Shown piece by piece: positions 1-7,532 of a DNA stretch of 37,233 nucleotides. Below the pieces are notes generated by a model that was not told the origin of the DNA, searched no databases, and saw nothing but the letters and a program-made list of their open reading frames with translations. Numbering within the stretch: position 1 is the stretch's first letter; each line of letters starts with the position of its first letter. The stretch lies in the NCBI GenBank assembly GCA_025455865.1, contig JALOLS010000015.1, forward strand, positions 1 through 37,233, read 5' to 3'. The stretch comes from Thermoleophilia bacterium (GTDB lineage: Bacteria; Actinomycetota; Thermoleophilia; Miltoncostaeales; Miltoncostaeaceae). The position numbers and the translations under genes were made by a program.

Positions 1-585
1 GCCTCTCTGATGATGTTCAAGACCCTGGACGTCTCCCAGCTGGGCAACGGCGCGATCGCGGGCCTGGTGGCCATCACCGCCCCGTGTGCGTTCGTCGATC
101 CCTGGGCCGCCGTCGTGATCGGCGTCATCGCCGGCTTCCTGGTCCCCCCGATCGTGGTCGCGGTCGACCGGATCCGCGTCGACGACCCGATCGGAGCCAT
201 CCCCGCCCACGGCATCTCCGGCATCTGGGGCACCCTCGCCCTCGGCCTGTTCGCGGTCGGTGACCGCATCCCCGACACCTCGAGCGAGGGGCTGTTCTAC
301 GGTGGTGGCGCGGGCCAGCTCTGGGTGCAGTTCTACGGGATCGCGGCGACGATCGGCTTCACCTTCACCGCCTGTCTCATCGTCTTCGCCCTGATCAAGT
401 ACACCGTGGGCCTGCGCGTCAGCGAGGAGCACGAGCTGCAGGGCCTCGACATCTCCGAGCACGGCATGTACGGCTACCCGGAGCGGTTCATCGACGTCCC
501 GGGCGCCACGCCGGAGGAGATCCCGGCCTCCGGGTTCGGCGCGCCGTCCCCCGCCGGCGCCACGCGCCCGGCCACGGCCTCCTAG
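1..585 (+). CDS. amt: Ammonium transporter (Amt family), C-terminal part
   Basis: The reading frame is open from the first base, so the 5' end lies outside the window; the internal ATG at 10 is probably not the true start. The visible part is a set of hydrophobic helices with the family signature PAHGISGIWGTLALGLFA, which holds the second pore histidine of Amt/MEP/Rh channels. A polar cytoplasmic tail of about 50 residues follows. Amt proteins move ammonium across the inner membrane and are blocked by a PII protein that inserts its T-loop into the pore. The PII gene lies 21 bases downstream, the usual amt-glnK arrangement, so co-transcription is expected. The tail is rich in Pro, Gly and Ala and is not conserved in the family. 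Confidence 0.93.
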   Translation, partial: ASLMMFKTLDVSQLGNGAIAGLVAITAPCAFVDPWAAVVIGVIAGFLVPPIVVAVDRIRVDDPIGAIPAHGISGIWGTLALGLFAVGDRIPDTSSEGLFYGGGAGQLWVQFYGIAATIGFTFTACLIVFALIKYTVGLRVSEEHELQGLDISEHGMYGYPERFIDVPGATPEEIPASGFGAPSPAGATRPATAS

Positions 586-606
586 GCGCAGAAAGGCACC
601 GACACC

Positions 607-978
607 GTGAAGAAGATCGAAGCATTCATCCGCCACGAGGCGTTCGAGGAGATCCGCGACCGCCTGGCGCACATGGGCCTGCCGTCCATGAGCATCAGCG
701 AGGTCAAGGGCTCCGGGCGCCAGCAGGGCTACACCGAGAGCTACCGCGGGGCCAAGACGACCATCTTCCTGCGCCCCAAGCTCAAGCTGGAGATCGTCGT
801 CGACGACTCGGACGTGGAACGGACCGTGGACACCATCCTCGAGTACGCCCACACCGGCGAGCCCGGCGACGGGAAGATCTTCATCCTGAACGTCGAGGAC
901 GCCATCCGGGTCCGGACCGGCGAGCGCGGCGCCATCGTGCTCGCCCCGCACCCCGAGGGGTCGGCGGCCGGCTCCTAG
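607..978 (+). CDS. glnK: PII nitrogen regulatory protein (GlnB/GlnK)
   Basis: This 123-residue protein has the PII length and fold signatures: MKKIEAFI at the N-terminus, the T-loop start GSGRQQGYTESYRGA (residues 35-49), PKLKLEIVV, and the B-loop TGEPGDGKIF. PII trimers bind ATP/ADP and 2-oxoglutarate and report nitrogen and energy state to Amt and other targets. The GTG start has a GAAAGG ribosome binding site at 591-596. Its place behind amt argues for a GlnK role. Counted from the start, position 51, the tyrosine that is uridylylated in enterobacteria and adenylylated in actinobacteria, is threonine here, and position 50 is lysine. The ATP-site residues (Q39, the lysine of PK and the lysine of DGK) are kept, so ligand sensing is probably intact without T-loop nucleotidylylation. 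Confidence 0.95.
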   Translation: MKKIEAFIRHEAFEEIRDRLAHMGLPSMSISEVKGSGRQQGYTESYRGAKTTIFLRPKLKLEIVVDDSDVERTVDTILEYAHTGEPGDGKIFILNVEDAIRVRTGERGAIVLAPHPEGSAAGS

Positions 979-1000
979 CCCGCTCGCACCTCCCTGTGTG

Positions 1001-1015
1001 ACCGGCGGCGCCGGT
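1001..1015 (+). terminator. Hairpin after the amt-glnK operon
   Basis: A perfect inverted repeat, ACCGGC-GGC-GCCGGT, lies 22 bases after the PII stop codon. It has no U-tract, as is common in very GC-rich actinobacteria. It is the only clear structure in 979-1127. Confidence 0.5.
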
Positions 1016-1127
1016 TCCCCTCGTGGGCGCCGGCGCCGCCGCCGTTCCGGCCTCAAGACCCCCCGGACGGGGCGGGTGGACTGGACGGCTGGGGGATGGC
1101 GCCCCGCGCGCGGCGGGGTCAAGGTGT

Positions 1128-1148
1128 CGGTGGACGGACGATCCACCG
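1128..1148 (+). promoter_or_regulatory. Inverted repeat before the small secreted protein gene
   Basis: CGGTGGA, seven spacer bases and TCCACCG form a perfect 7-bp inverted repeat. It ends a few bases before the GGAGG ribosome binding site (1154-1158) of the gene starting at 1165. It could be an mRNA leader hairpin or a protein operator; the sequence does not decide between them. Confidence 0.35.
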
Positions 1149-1164
1149 GGCACGGAGGCTCCCG

Positions 1165-1485
1165 ATGCGCACGATCACCGCCGCAGGCGCCCTCGCGGCG
1201 CTCATCCTGACCCTCCCGGCCGCGGGCACCGGCGCGCCGGGCCCGGCCGAGGCCGTGCGGGCCGCCGAGCCGGGCGCCCGGATCGGCGCGGTGCGCATCG
1301 CCCGTTCCGACCCGCGCTTCGCCGCGGCGGCCCTGCGCCTGCCCGGCGCCGGCGCCCGGGTGGCCGTGCTCGCCCGCAGCGCGAGGGGCTGGCGGGTGCT
1401 GGACCTGGGCCCCCGCACCGTCGGGTGCGGGCTCATGGGCGACCGCGCGCTCCGGGAGCTCGGCCTGGCCTGCCCGGCCCCCTGA
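1165..1485 (+). CDS. Small secreted protein of unknown function
   Basis: This encodes 106 residues. The start at 1165 is chosen over upstream in-frame codons because a GGAGG site lies 6 bases before it and a signal peptide begins there (Arg, then an Ala/Leu-rich core to about residue 26). The mature part ends with a short block reading GWRVLDLGPRTVGCG followed by RELGLACPAP. Its two cysteines could form a disulfide outside the cell. From memory, short secreted actinobacterial proteins often end in a similar Trp-Arg-Val ... Gly-Cys ... Leu-Gly-Leu-x-Cys-Pro block, but no function is known to me. The gene stands alone between the PII operon and a convergent phosphatase gene. Confidence 0.65.
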   Translation: MRTITAAGALAALILTLPAAGTGAPGPAEAVRAAEPGARIGAVRIARSDPRFAAAALRLPGAGARVAVLARSARGWRVLDLGPRTVGCGLMGDRALRELGLACPAP

Positions 1486-1495
1486 GAACAGCCGA

Positions 1496-1515
1496 GGGCC
1501 CCGTCGCCGGGGCCC
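1496..1515. terminator. Bidirectional GC-rich hairpin between convergent genes
   Basis: GGGCCCCG, a four-base loop TCGC and CGGGGCCC make a perfect 8-bp stem. It sits between the stop of the small secreted protein gene (1485) and the stop of the 5'-nucleotidase gene on the other strand (1544), so it can serve both. Confidence 0.65.
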
Positions 1516-1543
1516 CCGGGGTGCTGCGGCAGTGCGGGTGGGG

Positions 1544-4500
1544 CTACGGCAGGATGGTGATCCGCCGCGCCGGGGCGCCCGTCGCGTAGTCCGGGTTGGA
1601 CGCGGGGATCGTCGGGCGCACCGTGCCGCCCAGGTTCTGGCCGGGCAGGGAGAGCATGTACTCGACCCAGGCCTGCTCGTAGGTGGCGGGCAGGCCGACC
1701 TTGTCCGGGTTGGCGAACAGCCACGGGTAGCCGTCGCCGCCGATGGGCGGGTTGTTGGTGGTGAAGTTGTTGGTCACCACCGAGACGTTCGGCGCGCCGG
1801 GCTGGACGACGCCCCCGGTCACGATCACCGCGCCGTCGGTCCCGTCCGGGTTCACCAGCCGCAGCTCGCGCACCCGCGAGCCCTCCTGGGTCACGGCGCC
1901 CGCGGCGTCGATCACCTGGGCCGGCTGGGTCGTGTCGAGGGTCACCTTCATCCCGGCCACCTGCATGAAGCGGCCGTTCGGCGCAGGCAGCGCGGAGGCC
2001 GACCGCTCGAAGATGCGCCTGAGGTCGGCGGGGGGGACCTGCCGCACGACGATCATGCTGTTGGTCAGGAACGCCAGCACGTCGAGCGTGTTCCTGCGCG
2101 AGATGGTCCCCGGGGCGCTCGCCGGCACGGCGTTGCCGGCGTTCTGACGGATGCCCCCGCCGTTCTGGATGGCGATGACCGGGTTGGCCGGGCCGCGGGC
2201 CGGAAGCCCCCGCTCGGGGCCGTACCGGTCGTAGGAGTCCAGGTAGCCGTCGGTGATGAGGTTGCCCGAGTTGGTCTCCCGGTCGCGGACCCCGGGGGAC
2301 TGGGCGGTGTTGAGCACCACCTCGCTGTTGAGGATCGGCGTCGAGAGGGCGGCGAGCCCGGCGGTGACGGGGTCCACCACGCTCCTGGTGATGCCGGCGT
2401 CCGGCGTCACCTGGTCGGTCACGCCGAACCTGGCGAGCACCCCGTCGGCCTGCACCGCGGGGATCACGCGCTTGGGACCCGAGGGCCCGGTGAGCACCTC
2501 CGCGACCTCGCCGGCGGCGTCGAACCGCACGTCGATGCGGCCGAGGTACTTGTAGTTTCCGGCGGTGGTGACCAGCGGGACCGAGCGACCGTCGGCGTCG
2601 GCCTGCGTGGCCGGGTAGGGCCCGACCACCGGCTGGGTCTCGCCGGGCAGCAGCGGGTCGTCGGCCCCGGCCAGCAGCTCGTCGCCGCCGCCGGCGACGG
2701 CCACGTCGACGCCGCGCAGGCGCCCGATCAGCTCACGGTCGTTGGTGATGGCCTGCAGGTGGCTCACGAAGACGATCTTCCTCATGCCGTACATCGTGCG
2801 CAGGCGGTCGATCTCGGCCTGCACGGCGACGGCGGTCGACGCGGTGTCCGGGGTCACCGTGACGTTCCGCGGCGAGGAGATCGTCGGCAGGGCCGGCGTG
2901 GTGGCGCCGACCACGCCGAACCGCTGGCCGGTGGTGGGGTCCAGATGGATCATCGAGCGCGCGACCACGCGGCCGGCGGTCGACTCGCCGATGATCAGCC
3001 CGTCGGCGTCGATGAGGTCCGCGAACCCGGGCTCACCGCCGAAGCCGAGGTTCGCCGAGAGGAAGGGCTGGGTGAGCGCCCCGTCCGGCTGCCGGAACGC
3101 CCTGATGTAGCGCTCCAGGAAGTCCGGCCCGAAGTCGAACTCGTGGTTGCCCAGGATGTGGGCGTCGTAGGCGATCTGGCGCTGGGCGATCGCGTCGTAG
3201 ACCGGGGAGTCCGGCGCGGCCGGGGGGAGGCTCAGGGCCAGGACGCTGCTGGCCAGGAACGAGTCGCCGGCGTAGACGTTCAGCACCGAGTTGCGGGCGC
3301 CGCGGGCGCCGGCGATCTCCCGGTCGGTGACCGCCTTGTAGGCCGCCACGCCACCGGTGTTGACGTTCACGCGGACCGGCGACGGCGGTGCCGGAACCGG
3401 CTGCACGGGGTCGACCGGCGCGTTGACGATCGGCAGCAGCGAGGACTCGCCGTCATTGGAGTGCAGCAGGCTGAGCGTCGTCGCCTCGCCCGGGGCCCGG
3501 CCCTCGTAGACCGTGACCGTGCCGCTGACCTCGTTGGAGACGATCACCAGCGGCTTGCCGGTCGGGCTCCGGCGTGCGGAGACGAACTGGAGGCCCTCGG
3601 GGCCGAGGTCCCTCGAGGCCGGGTCGGTGACCGCCTTGGTGAAGTCGCGGTTGTTCGCCCACTGGACGAACTGGGGCGAGGAGGGGTCGGACACGTCGTA
3701 GGCGACGAAGCCGCCGATGCGCTCCAGGCCCACGAAGGCGTAGGTGCGGCCGTCGATGCGGCCGGTCGTCGCGCCCTCGGGCTCCGGGCCCTTGTTGTCG
3801 GAGCGCGAGTCGAAGGCGTTGTCGTTGTTGCTGGCGTTGAAGTTGCCCGGGTGGACCTTCGCCGCCAGCTGCTCGAGGTCGTCGCCCGAGTCGGCGACCC
3901 GCATGCCGGTCTCGGCGTCCCAGACGCTGAACGAGCGGGTGCCGAACGAGTAGATGTGCCGGTACCTGCCGTCGGGGCCCTTGCCCTCGGTGGTCACCAC
4001 GTTCAGGCGTCCGAGCCTGGCGTTGTCGCGCAGCACGTCGAAGCCGGCGGGCAGGTCGGCGGCGGGAAGGCTCCGGAGCCGCTCCTCGTCGCTGAACGCC
4101 TCGTAGTCGCGGGCGTCACCCTCGTTGGCGGTGACGTGGTACTCGCGTCCGCCGGCCCGGAACGTCGCGATGGCATCGGGCATCGGCAGGCCGCGGACGG
4201 GCCAGTTGGCGATGTTCACGAGGCTGTCGCGGTCGCTTGCGTCCAGCGCATTGCCCGGCAGGTCGTGGTCCTTGAACCCGAGCGGCCGGATCGAGCGCAC
4301 CTTGGCCGAGCGGATGTGGATCTCGGCGACGGCGTTGTTCTCCTGCAGCGTCACGAACGCGCGGTCGCCATCCGGCGAGACCGCGATGTACTCGGGCTCG
4401 AGGTCCTGCGAGGGCCGCTGCCCCGGCTTGCCGATCCGCACGCCCGCGGGCAGGCGGCCCGGGCGGTCGAAGTGCCGGAAGTCCGCGGTGCGGACGATCA

Positions 4501-5131
4501 TGCGCCCGTTCCGCTTCCACCAGCCGACGGCCTTGTGGTCGTCGTCCATGCCGCCCCACAGCCAGCCGACGCGGATGACGCTGACCGAGCCCTCCGGGTC
4601 GGTGGCGTAGTCCTGGCTCGGCTGGCCCTCGTTGGCGACCAGGATGTGCTCGCCGTCGGGCGTGAAGGTGAGCATGTCGGGGAGGGCGCCCACGGTGACG
4701 CGGCCCAGGAACCGCCCGCTCCGGGAGAGGAAGACGACGCTTCCCGGCTCGGTCTCGACCGGGGCGGCGACGGCGACGGCGACCAGGCCGTGCCGGACGG
4801 CGACGCTCGTCGGGCTGCCGGCGATCCCGAGGTCGGCGAGGCGGACCCTGGTGATGCGCTGGGGGGAGGCGGGGTTGCGGGCGTCGACCACGTCGAGGCT
4901 GGCGTCGGTGCTGTTCACGACGAACAGGCGCCCGCGCTCGAAGGCGGCGATCTCGGCCGCCGTGACGGCGTCGTCGCCGCCGATGGCCGCGCGGTCGACC
5001 AGTCCGGTGTCGTAGGTGCCGATGGGGCTGAAGGCGACCCGGGGGGCGTCGTCGGCGAACGCGGACGGCGTCAGGGCCGCGCCGGCGGCGAGCGCGGCGG
5101 CGACCCAGCGGGTGGGGAAGCGGGGTGGCAT
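1544..5131 (-). CDS. Secreted choice-of-anchor I / 5'-nucleotidase-family fusion protein
   Basis: This is a 1195-residue exported protein. A signal peptide covers residues 1-26 (ending SAFA). Residues about 30-545 form a choice-of-anchor I region, a beta-propeller-like module with blocks such as YIAVSPDGDRAFVTLQENNAV and GPEGLQFVSA. From about 545 a metallophosphoesterase domain begins (LLHSNDGES, then AGDSFL and LGNHEFDFG near 660), followed by a 5'-nucleotidase C-terminal domain (NSGNLITDGYLDSYDRY, IAIQNGGGIRQNAG near 990). Such proteins release phosphate from nucleotides or other phosphoesters outside the cell. Two usual metal sites differ: NDxH reads NDGES, and GGHxH reads GGGDEL. Activity is therefore likely by family but not certain. 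The ATG is preceded by AGGAGG at 5143-5148. A PHO-box-like array lies upstream. Confidence 0.9.
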   Translation of the reverse strand: MPPRFPTRWVAAALAAGAALTPSAFADDAPRVAFSPIGTYDTGLVDRAAIGGDDAVTAAEIAAFERGRLFVVNSTDASLDVVDARNPASPQRITRVRLADLGIAGSPTSVAVRHGLVAVAVAAPVETEPGSVVFLSRSGRFLGRVTVGALPDMLTFTPDGEHILVANEGQPSQDYATDPEGSVSVIRVGWLWGGMDDDHKAVGWWKRNGRMIVRTADFRHFDRPGRLPAGVRIGKPGQRPSQDLEPEYIAVSPDGDRAFVTLQENNAVAEIHIRSAKVRSIRPLGFKDHDLPGNALDASDRDSLVNIANWPVRGLPMPDAIATFRAGGREYHVTANEGDARDYEAFSDEERLRSLPAADLPAGFDVLRDNARLGRLNVVTTEGKGPDGRYRHIYSFGTRSFSVWDAETGMRVADSGDDLEQLAAKVHPGNFNASNNDNAFDSRSDNKGPEPEGATTGRIDGRTYAFVGLERIGGFVAYDVSDPSSPQFVQWANNRDFTKAVTDPASRDLGPEGLQFVSARRSPTGKPLVIVSNEVSGTVTVYEGRAPGEATTLSLLHSNDGESSLLPIVNAPVDPVQPVPAPPSPVRVNVNTGGVAAYKAVTDREIAGARGARNSVLNVYAGDSFLASSVLALSLPPAAPDSPVYDAIAQRQIAYDAHILGNHEFDFGPDFLERYIRAFRQPDGALTQPFLSANLGFGGEPGFADLIDADGLIIGESTAGRVVARSMIHLDPTTGQRFGVVGATTPALPTISSPRNVTVTPDTASTAVAVQAEIDRLRTMYGMRKIVFVSHLQAITNDRELIGRLRGVDVAVAGGGDELLAGADDPLLPGETQPVVGPYPATQADADGRSVPLVTTAGNYKYLGRIDVRFDAAGEVAEVLTGPSGPKRVIPAVQADGVLARFGVTDQVTPDAGITRSVVDPVTAGLAALSTPILNSEVVLNTAQSPGVRDRETNSGNLITDGYLDSYDRYGPERGLPARGPANPVIAIQNGGGIRQNAGNAVPASAPGTISRRNTLDVLAFLTNSMIVVRQVPPADLRRIFERSASALPAPNGRFMQVAGMKVTLDTTQPAQVIDAAGAVTQEGSRVRELRLVNPDGTDGAVIVTGGVVQPGAPNVSVVTNNFTTNNPPIGGDGYPWLFANPDKVGLPATYEQAWVEYMLSLPGQNLGGTVRPTIPASNPDYATGAPARRITILP

Positions 5132-5260
5132 GCGGGGTGGATCCTCCTCGGGGGGGCGGGGCGGCGCGTCCGGGGGCGGGCGCGACCGCCAGAGCGTGGT
5201 GGAGCCCGCCGCCGGGCCGAGGGGATCCGGCCCCGTGTGTCCGTCGTCGTTACGGCCACG

Positions 5261-5275
5261 CCCGCATCATGCGGG
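5261..5275. terminator. Perfect inverted repeat after the histidine kinase gene
   Basis: CCCGCA-TCA-TGCGGG lies between the kinase stop codon and the phosphatase start. It has no T-run. It could be a terminator for the two-component operon or part of the phosphatase promoter region. Confidence 0.35.
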
Positions 5276-5308
5276 GCGGCCTGTAACCCGTGTGTCAGCC
5301 GTGTGAAC
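5276..5308 (-). promoter_or_regulatory. Candidate PHO box: three 11-bp direct repeat units
   Basis: Read on the minus strand, three consecutive 11-mers occur: GTTCACACGGC (5308-5298), TGACACACGGG (5297-5287) and TTACAGGCCGC (5286-5276). All share CA at positions 4-5, and the first fits the actinobacterial PHO-box consensus G(G/T)TCAYYYRG well except at one pyrimidine position. The array starts inside the kinase gene; the second unit begins with its TGA stop. It lies about 145-180 bases upstream of the phosphatase start. Function is inferred from repeat geometry and from the phosphatase downstream. Confidence 0.45.
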
Positions 5309-6797
5309 GCACGGCGAGGTCCCCGAGGGGCGCCGGGGCGTCGGGGGCCTCGCGCGGGAGGACCAGGGTGAAGCGGGCCCCGCCGCCCTCGGCCGGGCCG
5401 ACGGTGAGATCGCCCCCGAGGGCCCGGGCGAGCTGGCGGGAGATCGCCAGGCCCAGGCCGCTCCCCTGCCGCCCGTCGGGGGCGGGCAGGGAGTGGAACG
5501 GCTCGAAGACCGCCTCGCGCTCCTCGGTGGGCACGCCGGGGCCGGTGTCGCTCACGGTGATGAGCACCCCGCCGTTCGGCCGCGAGCGCGCCCGGAGCAC
5601 CACCCGCCCCCCGGGCGGCGTCCAGCGCAGGGCGTTGTCGAGCAGGTTGGCGACGATCTGCTGCATCCGGGCCGCGTCGGTCACGATCCCGACGAGCTCC
5701 GGCACGTCGCGCTCCCAGGTCACCCCGGCCGCGGCGGAGGCGGTGGCCAGGGCGTCGTGGGCGCGCAGGAGCGGTGCGGCCGGCTCCACCGAGCCGACCT
5801 CCAGCCGGAAGCGCCGGGCGTCCAGCTTGGCCAGGTCGATCAGGTCGCTCACCAGCAGGTCCAGGCGCGCCGCCTCGTCCTCGATGGCCCCCAGCGAGCG
5901 CGGCACCTCCGGCTGCGGGACGACCCCGTCGGCGAGCGCCGCGGCGTGGCCGCGGATCGCGGTGAGCGGGGTCCTGAGGTCGTGGGTCACCCGCATGAGG
6001 AAGTCGCGCGAGAGCTGGTCGCGCCGGGCGAGCTCGCGGACCATCGCGTTGAACGCGTGGGCGACCTCGTCGAGCTCCTTCGGCCCGCCGGTCACCACCT
6101 CGGTGCCGAGGTCCCCGCCGGCCACCCGGCCCGCGGCGGTCTCGAGGTCGCGCAGGGGGCGGGTGGCCCGCCGGGTGGTCCACAGCACCAGCACCACCGC
6201 GGCGAGCAGCCCGATCCCGGCGGCGAGCATGACCGGCGGGAGGATGTCGCGCCAGTTCGAGGCCACCTCGGCCGTCGGCCGGGTCATCACCACCGCCCCC
6301 AGGTACCGGCCGGCGACCACCACCGGCGCCGCCGCGGCGATGATCCCCGCCGATCCGGCGTCGGGCGGGTCGAACTCGATCCGCTGGACCCCCTCGCCGA
6401 TCAGGACCTCCTCGCTGATCTGCGCGGCCGCGGCCGGCGGCAGGCCCCCGGTGGGGTCCTCGGCCCCCGGGGAGAGGGGGATGCCCACGTAGTAGAGCCG
6501 GGTGCCCTCCCCCGCGAGCTCCTCCAGGTTGGGGATGCGCGGCGCCTGGAACGCGCGCCCCTGCTCGGCCGCCCGCTGGGCCTGCACGCTGACCAGGCCG
6601 GCCACCGCCCGGGCCTGCCGGTCGAGCTCGGCCCGGGCCGTGTCCTCGGCCTCGGACCGGATCAGCCCGATCGCCACGGCGGTGAACAGCAGCGAGGCGG
6701 CCACCAGGCCGGCGACCGCGCCGAGGGCGACGCGGCCCGAGAGCGTCCGCCAGGGCGGCATCCGCCGCCGCGGGGCGGCGGGGCCCGCCCCGGTCAC
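5295..6797 (-). CDS. Sensor histidine kinase (HAMP, HisKA, HATPase)
   Basis: This 500-residue membrane kinase starts at GTG 6797, which overlaps the regulator's TGA as GTGA, so translation is coupled. TM1 is at about residues 22-46 and TM2 at about 205-228; the extracytoplasmic sensor of about 155 residues between them has no recognised fold. A HAMP linker follows (RPLRDLETAAGRVAGGDL), then the HisKA box VTHDLRTPLTAI with the phosphoacceptor His near 270. The ATPase has an N-box (IVANLLDNALRW) and glycine boxes (VSDTGPGVP, GSGLGLAIS). It should phosphorylate the adjacent OmpR-type regulator. The signal is unknown. A PHO-box-like array at the end of this gene hints at a PhoR-like role, but MprB- or CssS-like envelope sensing is also possible. 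Confidence 0.92.
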   Translation of the reverse strand: MTGAGPAAPRRRMPPWRTLSGRVALGAVAGLVAASLLFTAVAIGLIRSEAEDTARAELDRQARAVAGLVSVQAQRAAEQGRAFQAPRIPNLEELAGEGTRLYYVGIPLSPGAEDPTGGLPPAAAAQISEEVLIGEGVQRIEFDPPDAGSAGIIAAAAPVVVAGRYLGAVVMTRPTAEVASNWRDILPPVMLAAGIGLLAAVVLVLWTTRRATRPLRDLETAAGRVAGGDLGTEVVTGGPKELDEVAHAFNAMVRELARRDQLSRDFLMRVTHDLRTPLTAIRGHAAALADGVVPQPEVPRSLGAIEDEAARLDLLVSDLIDLAKLDARRFRLEVGSVEPAAPLLRAHDALATASAAAGVTWERDVPELVGIVTDAARMQQIVANLLDNALRWTPPGGRVVLRARSRPNGGVLITVSDTGPGVPTEEREAVFEPFHSLPAPDGRQGSGLGLAISRQLARALGGDLTVGPAEGGGARFTLVLPREAPDAPAPLGDLAVRSHG

Positions 6798-7498
6798 CGC
6801 CGGGCCGGCACCTTGTACCCGGTCCCCCAGACGGTCTGGACCGGGCAGGCCTCGCCCAGCTTGCGCCGCAGCTGGCGCACGTGCACGTCGATGGTGCGGC
6901 TGTCGCCGAGGAACGTGTAGCCCCAGACCCGCTCGAGCAGCTGCTCACGGGTGAGCACCAGGCCGCGGTTCTCGACCAGCGTGGCCAGGAGGTCGAACTC
7001 CTTCGGCGTCAGGGCCACCTGGTCGGCATCGACGTAGACCTCGCGGGGGCCGACCTCGATCCGCAGGCGGTCCAGCTCATACACCGGCGCCGCGGCGCCG
7101 TCGACCGGCGCCTGCGCGGCCTCGGCCCTCCGGAGCACCGCGCGCACCCGGGCCACCAGCTCGCGCGGGTCGAACGGCTTGGTCATGTAGTCGTCGGCGC
7201 CGAGCTCCAGGCCGACCACCTTGTCCACCGGGTCGTCGCGGGCGGTGAGCATGATGATCGGCATCGACCCGCCCTGGCGCAGGCGCCGGGTGACCTCGAA
7301 GCCGTCCAGCCCGGGCAGCATCAGGTCGAGGACCACCAGCGCCGGCCGTTCGCGCTCGGCCGCCTCCAGGCCCTCGTCCCCGCGCGCCGCGAGGGTCACC
7401 CGGAAGCCGGCGGCCTCGAGGTACATGCGGGCGAACGAGGCGATGTTGGGCTCGTCCTCGACGACGAGCACGTGGGGGCGGTCGTCCCGGGTCGCCAT
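6794..7498 (-). CDS. OmpR/PhoB-family response regulator
   Basis: This 234-residue regulator has a receiver at 8-125 and a winged-helix DNA-binding domain at about 140-232. Receiver residues are complete: acidic pair E14-D15, phospho-acceptor D58 in VVLDLMLPG, T85 in MLTARD, and K107 in MTKPFD. The output domain shows LTPKEFDLLATLVENRG and DSRTIDVHVRQLRRKLG, the recognition-helix region of the family, and ends GTGYKVP. It is the first gene of a two-gene operon with the kinase downstream. The ATG at 7498 has no ribosome binding site but has a TAGCAT -10-like hexamer six bases upstream, so the operon may begin as a leaderless transcript. Confidence 0.95.
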   Translation of the reverse strand: MATRDDRPHVLVVEDEPNIASFARMYLEAAGFRVTLAARGDEGLEAAERERPALVVLDLMLPGLDGFEVTRRLRQGGSMPIIMLTARDDPVDKVVGLELGADDYMTKPFDPRELVARVRAVLRRAEAAQAPVDGAAAPVYELDRLRIEVGPREVYVDADQVALTPKEFDLLATLVENRGLVLTREQLLERVWGYTFLGDSRTIDVHVRQLRRKLGEACPVQTVWGTGYKVPARR

Positions 7499-7504
7499 GC
7501 CGGG

Positions 7505-7510
7505 ATGCTA
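7505..7510 (-). promoter_or_regulatory. -10 element TAGCAT, leaderless promoter of the regulator-kinase operon
   Basis: TAGCAT on the minus strand is followed by six bases and then the ATG at 7498. That spacing puts the transcription start at or next to the start codon. No Shine-Dalgarno sequence is present. Confidence 0.55.
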
Positions 7511-7532
7511 CGCCGCGGCCCGGCGCGCCGGG

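Noticed and set aside
1532-5371. A 1279-residue open frame on the plus strand opposite the 5'-nucleotidase gene
   Set aside because: It is low-complexity Gly/Arg/Val/Asp/His-rich text that mirrors codons of the minus-strand gene, which has a signal peptide and clear domains. Long antisense frames are expected at this GC content.
5071-6948. A 625-residue minus-strand frame over the kinase gene
   Set aside because: It is out of frame with the clear HAMP-HisKA-HATPase reading and shows only Arg/Gly/Pro-rich text.
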